Made by a program: the position numbers and the translations under genes. Shown here piece after piece: positions 14,459-22,311 of a stretch of 23,749 nucleotides of DNA; the first letter of the stretch is position 1, and each line of letters begins with the position of its first letter. Origin of the DNA: DATDOO01 sp035293245 (lineage in GTDB: Bacteria > Pseudomonadota > Gammaproteobacteria > Methylococcales > Methylococcaceae); assembly GCA_035293245.1 (NCBI GenBank), contig DATDOO010000126.1, forward strand, positions 1 to 23,749, in the 5' to 3' direction. The notes beneath the pieces were generated by a model, which searched no databases, was not told the origin of the DNA, and saw nothing but the letters and a program-made list of their open reading frames with translations.

Positions 14459-17400
14459 TCAATGTAACGCCGTCGAACCGGACGCGCCAGCAAGCGGTTT
14501 GCGGTTGGCGCGGGACTCATATTCTATGACGACTTCCGCGGGCGCCGCGCCCAGCGTGACCTCATCGGCCCCGAAAGCCAGGGTGGGATGGCCGTTGACG
14601 GTGACGGAGCGGATCGGTCCCGGCAGCGGCGGCTTGAGGAGAATTTTCGCCGGCTGGCGGGTGAAATCTCCGCGCAGGGTCAACAACAGGGTATTTTCGC
14701 CGCTCCTGCGCAGGCCATAGCTCACTTTGCCGTAATGGGTCGGCAGATCCTTGATCGCCACGCCGCGATTTTCCAGCCACTCGCCGGACAGGCCGGCCGC
14801 CAGCACCAGCGCGTCTTCCGCCTCATCCTCGTACACGAACAGCGTGCGCACGGCGCGGATATACTCCGCCCCTATCCAGGTGTGCGGCATGTCGCCGATG
14901 AACGCCGGGGTACGCAGGTTTTTCCAGGCGATTTCCGTCCACTGATGCCAGGCCGGCGGACGCATGGCGCCCAGCAGATAATCCAAAAGCTCCAGCGCCC
15001 GCTGGCGCTGGCCCAGGCGCGTCAGCGCCTCGACGATGCGGATTTCGTAAGGGCTGAAGTTGGTGGAGGTATCCCGATGGGTGCGGCGCTGGTCGAAGAT
15101 TTCCCAAAAGCGGTCGAAGGTGACGCGCGTGGCCTCTTCGGGCAGATTGCGCATTTCGCCCACAACCCCCACAGCCACGGCACTGGCGGTCGGATCGAAA
15201 TCGCCCAGTTCCACCGCGCCCGGCAGGTAGGGGATGCCGTGCCTGGCCATGGTGGCATCGAGGGACGCGTACAAATGGGTCCGGAACTCGTCGCGCCAGG
15301 CGCTCAGGCGTTCGATCTGGCCTTGATCTTCCAGGATGCGCGCCGTGTCGGCGGCGTCACGGAAACCGCGCAGCGCCCAGAAGTCGTCCCAGTACGCATG
15401 CACCGGATGAGCCATGTACCCTTCGTGGCTGACCGATTCCGGCAGCAGGCCGAAATAGGCTTTTTTATCCTCGCCCTGCCAGGCGGCGCTCATGCGTTGG
15501 CGGCGCTGGCCGTCCATGAACGAGGCCGCGAGCTGGACTGCCGGCCACATCTCCCGCAAAAACTCCTTGTCACCGGTGAAACGGTAATACTCCATCACCG
15601 CGAAAATGAACTGGCCATTGCTGTCGTATTCCGCCAGCCAGTCCGGCCCTTTGCGGTCCACGCAGCAGGGGAAATGGCCGTCGGCGGTCTGGTAGCGGAC
15701 GAACCAGCGCAGAAAATCGCGCACCGTTCCGGCGAAACCCGTTTGTAGCAGCGCCGTGGCACTGATCGCGCCGTCGCGGATCCAGGCACGGGCGTAGCGC
15801 CGGGGACCCGGCTGCAAAGCCGGACCGTCGCGGTTGACCAGAATGAGGCCGACCTCGGTTCGCAAAGCCTCTGCCAGTTTCATGACCGGAGGAGGTCCGA
15901 CGATGCGGATGTGCCGCAACGCGCTTTCCCAAATCTGGATCGCCTGTTCCAGTAACGCCTCGCCTGCCAATCCCTGCGGCACTTCCCTATCTTGGATTGG
16001 CGTTTTTCCCGGGTCCTCCGTCCCCACCGGCACGGCGATGAACACGTCGCCGGACTGGTTGGCAGATATTTCCAGGTCGTAACGCAAGGCACCGGAGGCA
16101 TAGCCGAAGGCATCGATGACTTCGGAACCGATCGGCGCATCGCCATCGCGCAAATAGTCCGTCACCGGCCCCTGGTCGAAGGCGGCGGCGCCGAAACGCC
16201 GGGCCGGCGTGAATGTGAGCACCCGCTTGTTGCGGTTCACCCAAACCGCGCCGTCGGCAAACGACAATTCCCGGATCGGCGTGATGCCACCCAAGCCTTC
16301 GTGCATCTGCCAGAACGGGGTAACCTGGAACGGACGCACGGCAAGAAAGAGACGAACCGGGCGGACCACAGCCCCGCGCTGTTCCAGCCGGTAGCGGGCG
16401 AACACCGCCGGCCTGTCGCCGATGTTGGACATAAACGCCGTGACGGTCAGGCTCAGGTTCCCGGCCGTCCAGGTCACCGAGGGAATCGGCAGTTCGTCCT
16501 GCTCCAGGGACTGGCGAGCGGAGACGTCCGCCCAGGTCAGCAGTTTGCCGTCCACGTAGAGGAATGGCTCGATGGAAAAGCTGCCCCGGTCCACTTCCAG
16601 CAGACCGTCCTCGTTGAGAAGCGCCTGGGTCGCATTGTCCAGGGAACCGACCGTCGTCCAGTAGGCCTGTTCCCCATAGAGATAACGCGGATAGCGCCCC
16701 TTCAGGCCGTAGGAACGCGCCACGGAACGGAAAAAGCCGTTGAGGTCGCGGGCGAAATCCACCGGCTTGATCTCGATCTCGCGGATGCCGTAGCCGCGAC
16801 CCCGACTGCTCTTGCGCAGCGACAGCCGGAGATAGCGCGCCCCGCTGTCGGGTAGATAAAGGTACGAACTCGGACCGGCCGCCGTGGACGCGGTGTACGC
16901 CGTTTCCCAACGGAAGCCGTCCCGCGAGGACTGCAACTCGAATACGGTGGCGTAATCCTGCGGGTCCCAGTGGATTACCAGGCCGCCGAAACGCCGAAGC
17001 TGCAGGAAATCCACCGTCAGCCATTGGGCCTCGCGCGGCGCGGCGCTGCGCCAGGCCGTGTTCCAGGCACGATCGAACGCCAAGTGGGGGCTGCGGCCGG
17101 GCAAGGCGCTCGAAGCCGTCACCACCGGCTTCGTGCGGTAGGTGCGATCCTCGAGACGCAAATCGTCCAGCCACACGGTGCCCTTGCCGCCGGTGTCGGC
17201 GCCGATCACGAACTCGATGGCCCCGGCGCGATGCAACGGCCCCCCGCCCTCCGGCCCCCAGGCGAAAAATACCTGTTCGCTGTCGAGCCGCTCTTCGCGC
17301 CACTCCGCCGGCATCTCCAGCGAGCGCTTCTCATAACGCCAGACGTTGTTGCCGGAAGGATCGACCAGCTTGAATTCGAAATGATTGACCGGCGCCGCGC

Positions 17401-17683
17401 CGCGCAGACGGAATTTGAAAGCATATTGCTCGGGGAGGGAGAGCTTCACGTCCTTGCTCACCACCACGAAGCCGCCGCCGCCGCTGAAATCGTAGTCGAG
17501 GCGCATGACCTTGCCCTCCGGCCCATCTTCCGAAGTCATGGCCAGCCGCGCCTGGCCGGAAGCCAGAACACGCCATGCCGACAGGTCGTCGAAATTATCC
17601 AGCAGCCGCTCGGAATCGGACGCAGCCCAGACCGGACGAAGCCCCAGCAACGCCAGCAGTACAAATCCGACCCGAATCCGCAT
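14459..17683 (-). CDS. Secreted multidomain carbohydrate-active protein (jelly-roll, discoidin, six-hairpin glycosidase-like)
   Basis: A 1074-residue exported protein. A signal peptide (1-20, cleaved near VWA) is followed by a jelly-roll, carbohydrate-binding-like domain (about 25-180, ending GTVWLDDLRLED). A discoidin (F5/8 type C) domain follows (about 185-307). A long catalytic-type region (about 330-1050) has the pattern of an (alpha/alpha)6 six-hairpin glycosidase: WIRDGAISATALLQ (634-647), DWLAEYDSNGQF (681-692) and WHQWTEIAWKN. Candidate acids include D637, E685 and D687. No GH family is recognised with certainty. Residues 561-576 come from an in-frame palindromic repeat. ATG at 17683 has AGGA nine bases upstream. 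Lying just before opgD, it may trim or modify periplasmic glucans; that role is inferred from context. Confidence 0.8.
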   Translation of the reverse strand: MRIRVGFVLLALLGLRPVWAASDSERLLDNFDDLSAWRVLASGQARLAMTSEDGPEGKVMRLDYDFSGGGGFVVVSKDVKLSLPEQYAFKFRLRGAAPVNHFEFKLVDPSGNNVWRYEKRSLEMPAEWREERLDSEQVFFAWGPEGGGPLHRAGAIEFVIGADTGGKGTVWLDDLRLEDRTYRTKPVVTASSALPGRSPHLAFDRAWNTAWRSAAPREAQWLTVDFLQLRRFGGLVIHWDPQDYATVFELQSSRDGFRWETAYTASTAAGPSSYLYLPDSGARYLRLSLRKSSRGRGYGIREIEIKPVDFARDLNGFFRSVARSYGLKGRYPRYLYGEQAYWTTVGSLDNATQALLNEDGLLEVDRGSFSIEPFLYVDGKLLTWADVSARQSLEQDELPIPSVTWTAGNLSLTVTAFMSNIGDRPAVFARYRLEQRGAVVRPVRLFLAVRPFQVTPFWQMHEGLGGITPIRELSFADGAVWVNRNKRVLTFTPARRFGAAAFDQGPVTDYLRDGDAPIGSEVIDAFGYASGALRYDLEISANQSGDVFIAVPVGTEDPGKTPIQDREVPQGLAGEALLEQAIQIWESALRHIRIVGPPPVMKLAEALRTEVGLILVNRDGPALQPGPRRYARAWIRDGAISATALLQTGFAGTVRDFLRWFVRYQTADGHFPCCVDRKGPDWLAEYDSNGQFIFAVMEYYRFTGDKEFLREMWPAVQLAASFMDGQRRQRMSAAWQGEDKKAYFGLLPESVSHEGYMAHPVHAYWDDFWALRGFRDAADTARILEDQGQIERLSAWRDEFRTHLYASLDATMARHGIPYLPGAVELGDFDPTASAVAVGVVGEMRNLPEEATRVTFDRFWEIFDQRRTHRDTSTNFSPYEIRIVEALTRLGQRQRALELLDYLLGAMRPPAWHQWTEIAWKNLRTPAFIGDMPHTWIGAEYIRAVRTLFVYEDEAEDALVLAAGLSGEWLENRGVAIKDLPTHYGKVSYGLRRSGENTLLLTLRGDFTRQPAKILLKPPLPGPIRSVTVNGHPTLAFGADEVTLGAAPAEVVIEYESRANRKPLAGASGSTALH
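15966..16001. repeat. REVP-type palindromic element inside the glycosidase-like gene
   Basis: Perfect 8-bp arms GCCAATCC and GGATTGGC enclose 20 bases. It matches the rlmD element at 11092-11152 (AATCCCTGC, CACTTC, GGATTGG in order) with an internal deletion. It is in frame and encodes PIQDREVPQGLAG at about residues 562-574. Confidence 0.7.
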
Positions 17684-17866
17684 CGTGCACAATCCTGTTT
17701 TTCCTCGCTTTTGGTTCACTTCTTCATTCACCGCCGTTGTTGGCGGACGCCGCATACCCCGTGCCTTGTCCTGTCAAACCGGCGCCCGCAATTTCCGCCT
17801 CGTGACGAATTGAAACATATCCGCCGTCCCCTTCGATGGAGGCAGCCGCCCGATCGCATTCGGTTT

Positions 17867-17882
17867 ACGGGAAATTTCCCGT
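17867..17882. promoter_or_regulatory. Perfect 16-bp palindrome ACGGGAAATTTCCCGT
   Basis: Fully symmetrical with no spacer, placed 17 bp before the -35 candidate of the plus-strand unit and 184 bp upstream of the minus-strand start. This suits a dimeric regulator's operator. The binding protein is unknown. Confidence 0.45.
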
Positions 17883-17898
17883 TTTGAACAAAAAAACT

Positions 17899-17926
17899 TA
17901 GACATAAACAAGAAAATGGCTAAACT
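17899..17926 (+). promoter_or_regulatory. Sigma-70-type promoter candidate for the TIGR04073-ompA unit
   Basis: TAGACA (5 of 6 to TTGACA) is followed by a 16-bp spacer and TAAACT (4 of 6 to TATAAT). Transcription would start near 17933, giving a leader of about 65 bases. Confidence 0.45.
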
Positions 17927-17997
17927 AGCCCTTAAGGGAGACCAAACTGCAATCCCTTGCAAAGTGTCTAAGACTAATAATCTTTATGGAGGAATCT

Positions 17998-18435
17998 ATG
18001 AAATCGTCCAAATTCCTGATTTCCGCAACAGTGGCCGCAACGTTGGCCATCTCCGCCATCCCGGCGCAGGCAGGGGGGTCTTCCGACGGTTACGGCCAAA
18101 GCCCCGTCGGCAAACTGGGGCATGGCGTGGCCAACATGGCGACGGGGTGGGTGGAACTGCCCAAGAACGTCATCAATATCAGCAGCGACAGCAACATTCT
18201 CGTCGGCCTGACGTGGGGTACGCTGCGCGGCGCGTTCGAGACCGTTTCCAGAACGGTGGTCGGCGCCGCCGATTTCCTGACGTTTCCCTTCGCCACTTCC
18301 GATTTTGCCCAACCGGGTTACGTGACCGAGCGCTTCAGCGAAGACAGCCGCTATTTCGGCGCGGCCCTGCCGGGACATTGGACCACCTTCGGTCCGCTGG
18401 ACAGCTTCGAGCACGAAGATCTGCGCCTGGAATAA
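17998..18435 (+). CDS. Secreted TIGR04073-family protein
   Basis: A 145-residue protein with a clear signal peptide (MKSSKFLISATVAATLAISA, cleaved after AQA near 25). The mature part has KLGHGVANMATGWVELPKN, LTWGTLRGAFETVSRTVVGA and DFLTFPF. From memory these match the TIGR04073 family, named for co-occurrence with exosortase systems; its function is unknown. No exosortase gene or PEP-CTERM tail is visible here. ATG at 17998 is chosen because GGAGG lies 5 bases upstream; an in-frame ATG at 17986 overlaps that site and has no signal of its own. It is followed after 49 bp by an OmpA-family lipoprotein on the same strand, suggesting an envelope-related role. Confidence 0.75.
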   Translation: MKSSKFLISATVAATLAISAIPAQAGGSSDGYGQSPVGKLGHGVANMATGWVELPKNVINISSDSNILVGLTWGTLRGAFETVSRTVVGAADFLTFPFATSDFAQPGYVTERFSEDSRYFGAALPGHWTTFGPLDSFEHEDLRLE

Positions 18436-18484
18436 TTTCCAACCTGCCTCTCGAACATAAACATCAACAAGAAGGAGTCACGTG

Positions 18485-19198
18485 ATGAAAAAAACCACTT
18501 TAGCCATTGCATTGGGGATGGCCGGGCTGCTCGGCGGCTGCGCCACGACCCCGCACGACACCTCGGCCTTGGACGCCAAGCTCAACCAGGCCTATTCCGG
18601 AGATTTCGGCGATTTCATGCATCATGAAATGCTGGCCATCGAAAACCTGCAACATGCGCGTTTGATCCGCCAGTACTGGAAAGACGATCATTACTGGAAC
18701 ATCGACCTGGAAGCCGACGCACTGGCTGCCGGCGATCGCGCCATCAAGCACCGCCAGGATTCCGAGGCGGCCCTGATCCGCTGGCATGACAACTGCGGCC
18801 GTCACACCGAGATCTGCAAGCGTCTGGACGACCTGGAAACCATCCACATGGAGAAGGTCGTACCCATCGCCTACTTCGATACGGCGAAGTCCGCTCCGCA
18901 GAACGTCAACCAGGCCGGCGTCGATGAGTTGGTCAGGCTGTCCAAGAAGTTCCCGTACCTGTCCCTCGACGTGCTGGGTTACACCGACACGGTGGGCGCC
19001 AAGGGCAAGAACAAGGGCTTGGCCCATCGCCGCGCTCACGCCGTCGGCGATCTTCTGGGCAAACAGGGCATTGCCAAGACCACGCGGGTGCGCGGTCTCG
19101 CCGTGGGCGAAGCCGGTGGACCGGACAACACCGCCAACCAGCAGAACCGCCGCGTCGACGTACGCATCGACAGCGACGTCAACTTCCACCGCAAATAG
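18485..19198 (+). CDS. OmpA-family outer membrane lipoprotein
   Basis: A 237-residue protein with a lipoprotein signal ending in the lipobox L-G-G-C (C19 or nearby, in GLLGGCATT), so it should be lipidated; the residue after Cys is Ala, which does not favour inner-membrane retention. A helical region (about 25-125) contains a C-x7-C pair. An OmpA-like peptidoglycan-binding domain follows (about 128-235): VVPIAYFDTAKS, LGYTDTVG, LAHRRAHAV and NRRVDVRI. It probably tethers the outer membrane to the wall. ATG at 18485 has AAGGAG seven bases upstream. It forms a two-gene unit with the TIGR04073 gene and is followed by an intrinsic terminator 37 bp downstream. Confidence 0.9.
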   Translation: MKKTTLAIALGMAGLLGGCATTPHDTSALDAKLNQAYSGDFGDFMHHEMLAIENLQHARLIRQYWKDDHYWNIDLEADALAAGDRAIKHRQDSEAALIRWHDNCGRHTEICKRLDDLETIHMEKVVPIAYFDTAKSAPQNVNQAGVDELVRLSKKFPYLSLDVLGYTDTVGAKGKNKGLAHRRAHAVGDLLGKQGIAKTTRVRGLAVGEAGGPDNTANQQNRRVDVRIDSDVNFHRK

Positions 19199-19235
19199 TC
19201 TTGCGGAACATCGGCGGGCTTAGCCTCGCCGACGG

Positions 19236-19270
19236 CCCCGGCCTTCCCGCAAGGGAGGCCGGGGTTTTTT
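19236..19270 (+). terminator. Rho-independent terminator after the OmpA lipoprotein gene
   Basis: CCCCGGCCTTCC and GGGAGGCCGGGG form a 12-bp stem with one G-T wobble, a short loop, and six T immediately after. A weaker hairpin (CGGCG...CGCCG, 19212-19231) precedes it. The T-tract serves only the plus strand. Confidence 0.92.
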
Positions 19271-19291
19271 ATGGGCGTTTTTTGCCGTGTG

Positions 19292-20545
19292 CTAGGGTTC
19301 GACCGTCGCAGGCGTTTCCTGCCAGGACGAAATGGCGCGCTGCGCCTCGACCAGATCCCCCGCCCCCAATTCACCGGCGAGCCGCTCACGATTCCGTGCG
19401 GCGTTTTCGTTACCCGCGCCGGCCGCCAGACTGTAAAGGATGTACGCCTGTCGCAAATCGGCTTCCACGCCGAGGCCGTATTCGTACATCTCTCCCAATC
19501 CGTACCGCGCTGCCGCATTGCCCTGCGCTGCAGCCTTGCGTAGCCAATTCACCGCTTGCCCATCATCTTGCGGCACGCCGCCCTTGCCCATCCGGTACAG
19601 GCCCGCCAACGTCAGCTGCGCGGCGGCCAGCCCCTGTTCCGCCGCCCTGCGATACCATTCCGCGGCCAAATCGGCGTTCTGCGCAACACCGCGCCCGAGT
19701 GCATACATGGCTGCCAGGTTGTTCTGTGCCAAGGCATTCCCGGCTTCCGCCGCGCGACGATACCAGACCACCGCCTCGGCATCGTTGCGTGGCGCGCCAC
19801 GGCCACTGCTATATAAAGTGCCGAGATGGGACTGGGCGAGCACATGGCCCTGGTTCGCCGCGCTGCGCAGCCAGACGAGTGCCTGCGCCGGATCTTGAGG
19901 CACGCCCATGCCCATGACATACATCGCACCCAAGTTGTATTGCGCGGCGGCCACACCTTGTTCCGCCGCCTTGCGGTACCATGACGCAGCCTTGGCCGGG
20001 TCTTTCGGCACGCCGCGGCCGTCCTTGTATAGGCCGCCCAGACTGAATTGGGCCTTGGCCTCTCCCTGTTCCGCCGCGCGCAGATACCAAAGCGCCGCGC
20101 TCATTTCATCCAGGCGCAGGCCTTCGCCGCGTTCCAGCATTCCGGCCAGTTGGTACTGGGCGCCCGTGTTTCCCGATTCCGCTGCCTTGCGATACCACCC
20201 CGCTGCCCGGACCGGATCCGGCGCCATGCCCCGGCCATCGCGGTACATCCCCGCGAGCCCGTATTGTGCAGCGGCATAGCCCTGCTCGGCGGCCTTGCGG
20301 TACCACTCCGCCGCCCTCTTTTCGTCACGGGTCACGCCCTCGCCGTATTCGTACAGGGCGCCCAGATTGTACTGGGCAGCGGCGTCGCCTTTGTCCGCCA
20401 AAGGTTGCCAGTAACGGATCGCTTTCTGGAAATCCCCGCTCCGGTAAGCCGCCGTGCCTTTCTGCAACGGCCCGCCGGCGGCGGGCGGCACCGTCGACGA
20501 CAGGACCACGAAGGCGAGAACAGACAAGACGGACGCTTGTTTCAC
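19292..20545 (-). CDS. Periplasmic Sel1-repeat protein
   Basis: A 417-residue protein with a signal peptide (about 1-24, hydrophobic core VLSVLAFVVLSS). One half TPR-like unit is followed by nine consecutive 36-residue Sel1 repeats (about 55-375) of the form AAAQYNLGALYEYGEGV...A..WYRKAAEQG. Such solenoids serve as protein-binding scaffolds. The start is GTG at 20545 with GGAGAG six bases upstream. It lies 73 bp after the 21-heme cytochrome gene on the same strand, so it may belong to that operon and help assemble or dock the cytochrome; that is inference. It faces the OmpA gene tail to tail. Confidence 0.92.
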   Translation of the reverse strand: MKQASVLSVLAFVVLSSTVPPAAGGPLQKGTAAYRSGDFQKAIRYWQPLADKGDAAAQYNLGALYEYGEGVTRDEKRAAEWYRKAAEQGYAAAQYGLAGMYRDGRGMAPDPVRAAGWYRKAAESGNTGAQYQLAGMLERGEGLRLDEMSAALWYLRAAEQGEAKAQFSLGGLYKDGRGVPKDPAKAASWYRKAAEQGVAAAQYNLGAMYVMGMGVPQDPAQALVWLRSAANQGHVLAQSHLGTLYSSGRGAPRNDAEAVVWYRRAAEAGNALAQNNLAAMYALGRGVAQNADLAAEWYRRAAEQGLAAAQLTLAGLYRMGKGGVPQDDGQAVNWLRKAAAQGNAAARYGLGEMYEYGLGVEADLRQAYILYSLAAGAGNENAARNRERLAGELGAGDLVEAQRAISSWQETPATVEP

Positions 20546-20618
20546 GAAACGCTCTCCGGAAATTCAAGGGGCTTATTATTCCGCTTCGTCGGCGTCGCGG
20601 ATAGCCGGGGCCGGCGTT

Positions 20619-22229
20619 CTAGCGGCCCTTTTGCCGCCTCGATTCGCGAAAAGACGAAGGTACATGACAGCGGCCGCAGTTCCGGCCGAAGTTGCTTTTG
20701 TGCACGTCGTCCTTCTCGTGGCAAGAGAAACATTCCTTGGAAAGCTGAATATCCTTGGAATCGGCAACGGACTGCTTATGGCAGCTCCGACAAGCCAGAT
20801 CTTCATGGGCGCCTTCCAGCGGGAACTCGGTCTGCCGGTCGTGATCGAACAGCCACATCCGCCAGCCATTGGGGTTATGGCACTGCTCGCAGGCGATACC
20901 GAGGCTTCCCTTGTGGACATCGTCTTTTTTATGGCAAGCGTTGCAGGAAATGTCCGCGTCCTGGAATCTCGGCGTGAGATGGCATTCCTCGCAAGGAACG
21001 ATCGCATGCAGGCCGATAAGAGGAAACTTGGTCAGGTCGTGCATGAAGGACACTTTGCTTTTCCATCCCTCCTCGCTGTGGCACTGTTCGCAACGCTCGC
21101 CTTCCTGTCCTTTGTGGGGGTCGGTCTCCTTATGGCAGGCGATGCATTCCGTTTTCAGCTTTTCCGCATAGAGCGGATCTTTGTGGCACGCCTCGCACTT
21201 GACCGGCTTGTGAGCGCCGCGCAGAGGATATTTCGTATCCTTGTCGTGGTTGAAAACGGCCTTTTTCCAATTCGCCGCGGTGTGGCAACTCTCGCACTTT
21301 TCGCCAAAGCGCCCCTTGTGCGTGTCGTCCTCGCGGTGGCAGGCGTAACAGCGGGTTTGCAGCTTCTCCACTTTGGGATCTTTTTTGTGGCAACCCTCGC
21401 ATTCGACCGCGCGGTGGCCGCCCTCCAGCTTGAACCGGGTATCGCGGTTATGGTCGAAGTCGGGCTTTTTCCACCGATCGCTGGTATGGCAGTCCTGGCA
21501 TTTTTGCCCGAGTTGGCCCGCATGGACGTCGTTCATCCTGTGGCAGGCATAGCACTCCTTCGGGGTGTCCTTGTAGCGCTCGCCGGGATGGCAACTCTGG
21601 CACAAGGTCTGGCGGTGCTGGCCGCGAAGCGGAAAATCGGTCTTGTCGTGATCGAAAGCCTGCTTTTTCCACGTGGATTCTTCGTGGCAATCGCCGCACT
21701 TTTCCCCGAGATGGCCTTGGTGCGGATCGTTTTTCCGGTGACAGTCGATGCATTGCGACGACGCCTCGCGGAACTTTTTGCCGGGCTTGTGGCAATCGGC
21801 GCAGTCGGCTTTGGCGTGGCCGCCTTTCAGTTGGAAATCCGTGCGGTTGTGGTCGAACAGCTCCCTGTCCAACTGCACCACATCGGCCCGGCGCCCCTTA
21901 TGCTCGCCATGGCAATCCCGGCATTGCCGCTCCTTGATACCGGCCAACCGACCGTGAAAGCCCTTGCTGTCCCGGACATCGCGGGCGACATCCTTGTGGC
22001 AATCTAGGCAGAGTTCGGATTGCGCCTCCTTGCTGAAAGCCTGGTGGCACTTGGCGCAGTCCTGCTCCAGCTTGGCGTGCCCCTCAATCACCGGCCCCGG
22101 CATGACCAGCGTTTCCAGGGTATCCGCCGCTGCCTGCCCCGGGGGGGCCAGCCCCCAGAATACCGCAAGCAACACCCACAGGCCGAACGCTGGACTTCCA
22201 ACCAAATTGCCGGATTTTTCTGGGTTCAT
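20619..22229 (-). CDS. 21-heme periplasmic or exported c-type cytochrome
   Basis: A 536-residue exported protein with 21 CxxCH heme-attachment motifs and a signal peptide (about 1-35, ending GQAAA). Three motifs lie in the N-terminal part (58-107). Six triheme repeats of 66-69 residues then begin at about F125, F192, F258, F326, F395 and F461. Each opens FDHD-x-T-x-F-x-L-x-G-x-H and closes with G-x-x-C-x-x-CH followed by an aromatic-rich turn. Additional histidines outside the motifs can supply sixth ligands. It should conduct electrons over a long chain of hemes. ATG at 22229 is chosen over the one two codons upstream because GGGAG is then 7 bases away. It follows a b-type membrane protein gene by 82 bp. 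A named family is not recognised. Confidence 0.93.
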   Translation of the reverse strand: MNPEKSGNLVGSPAFGLWVLLAVFWGLAPPGQAAADTLETLVMPGPVIEGHAKLEQDCAKCHQAFSKEAQSELCLDCHKDVARDVRDSKGFHGRLAGIKERQCRDCHGEHKGRRADVVQLDRELFDHNRTDFQLKGGHAKADCADCHKPGKKFREASSQCIDCHRKNDPHQGHLGEKCGDCHEESTWKKQAFDHDKTDFPLRGQHRQTLCQSCHPGERYKDTPKECYACHRMNDVHAGQLGQKCQDCHTSDRWKKPDFDHNRDTRFKLEGGHRAVECEGCHKKDPKVEKLQTRCYACHREDDTHKGRFGEKCESCHTAANWKKAVFNHDKDTKYPLRGAHKPVKCEACHKDPLYAEKLKTECIACHKETDPHKGQEGERCEQCHSEEGWKSKVSFMHDLTKFPLIGLHAIVPCEECHLTPRFQDADISCNACHKKDDVHKGSLGIACEQCHNPNGWRMWLFDHDRQTEFPLEGAHEDLACRSCHKQSVADSKDIQLSKECFSCHEKDDVHKSNFGRNCGRCHVPSSFRESRRQKGR

Positions 22230-22311
22230 CGACATTCTCCCTTGATCGTGACGATTGATCGGGATTCTTTTCCGATTCACCGTCTGCCCCGCCCCGCGTC
22301 GCAACGACACG

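Larger units (their letters stand above)
17684..17997. other. Divergent intergenic region (314 bp, no gene seen)
   Basis: It separates the minus-strand glycosidase-opgD unit from the plus-strand TIGR04073-ompA unit. The right half is AT-rich and holds a 16-bp palindrome (17867-17882), a promoter candidate (17899-17926) and a 10-bp palindrome CCCTTAAGGG (17929-17938). AAGGGA (17934-17939) can also pair with TCCCTT (17953-17958) in the predicted leader. I see no clear minus-strand promoter in the left half. Confidence 0.7.

Noticed and set aside
19292..20545. Regular DNA periodicity that could suggest a CRISPR array or satellite
   Set aside because: The 108-bp period is that of Sel1 protein repeats in an open frame; the DNA repeats are diverged and there are no spacers. 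The same holds for the cytochrome repeats at 20619-22229.
20454..22007. A 517-codon plus-strand frame rich in hydrophobic residues opposite the cytochrome
   Set aside because: The apparent membrane-like sequence is the antisense of the repeated CxxCH, Lys and Asp codons; the cytochrome is clearly the real gene.
1865..22007. tRNA, rRNA or riboswitch genes in the gaps
   Set aside because: I found no cloverleaf, rRNA segment or known riboswitch core in the three gaps over 300 bp; a covariance-model scan would settle it.
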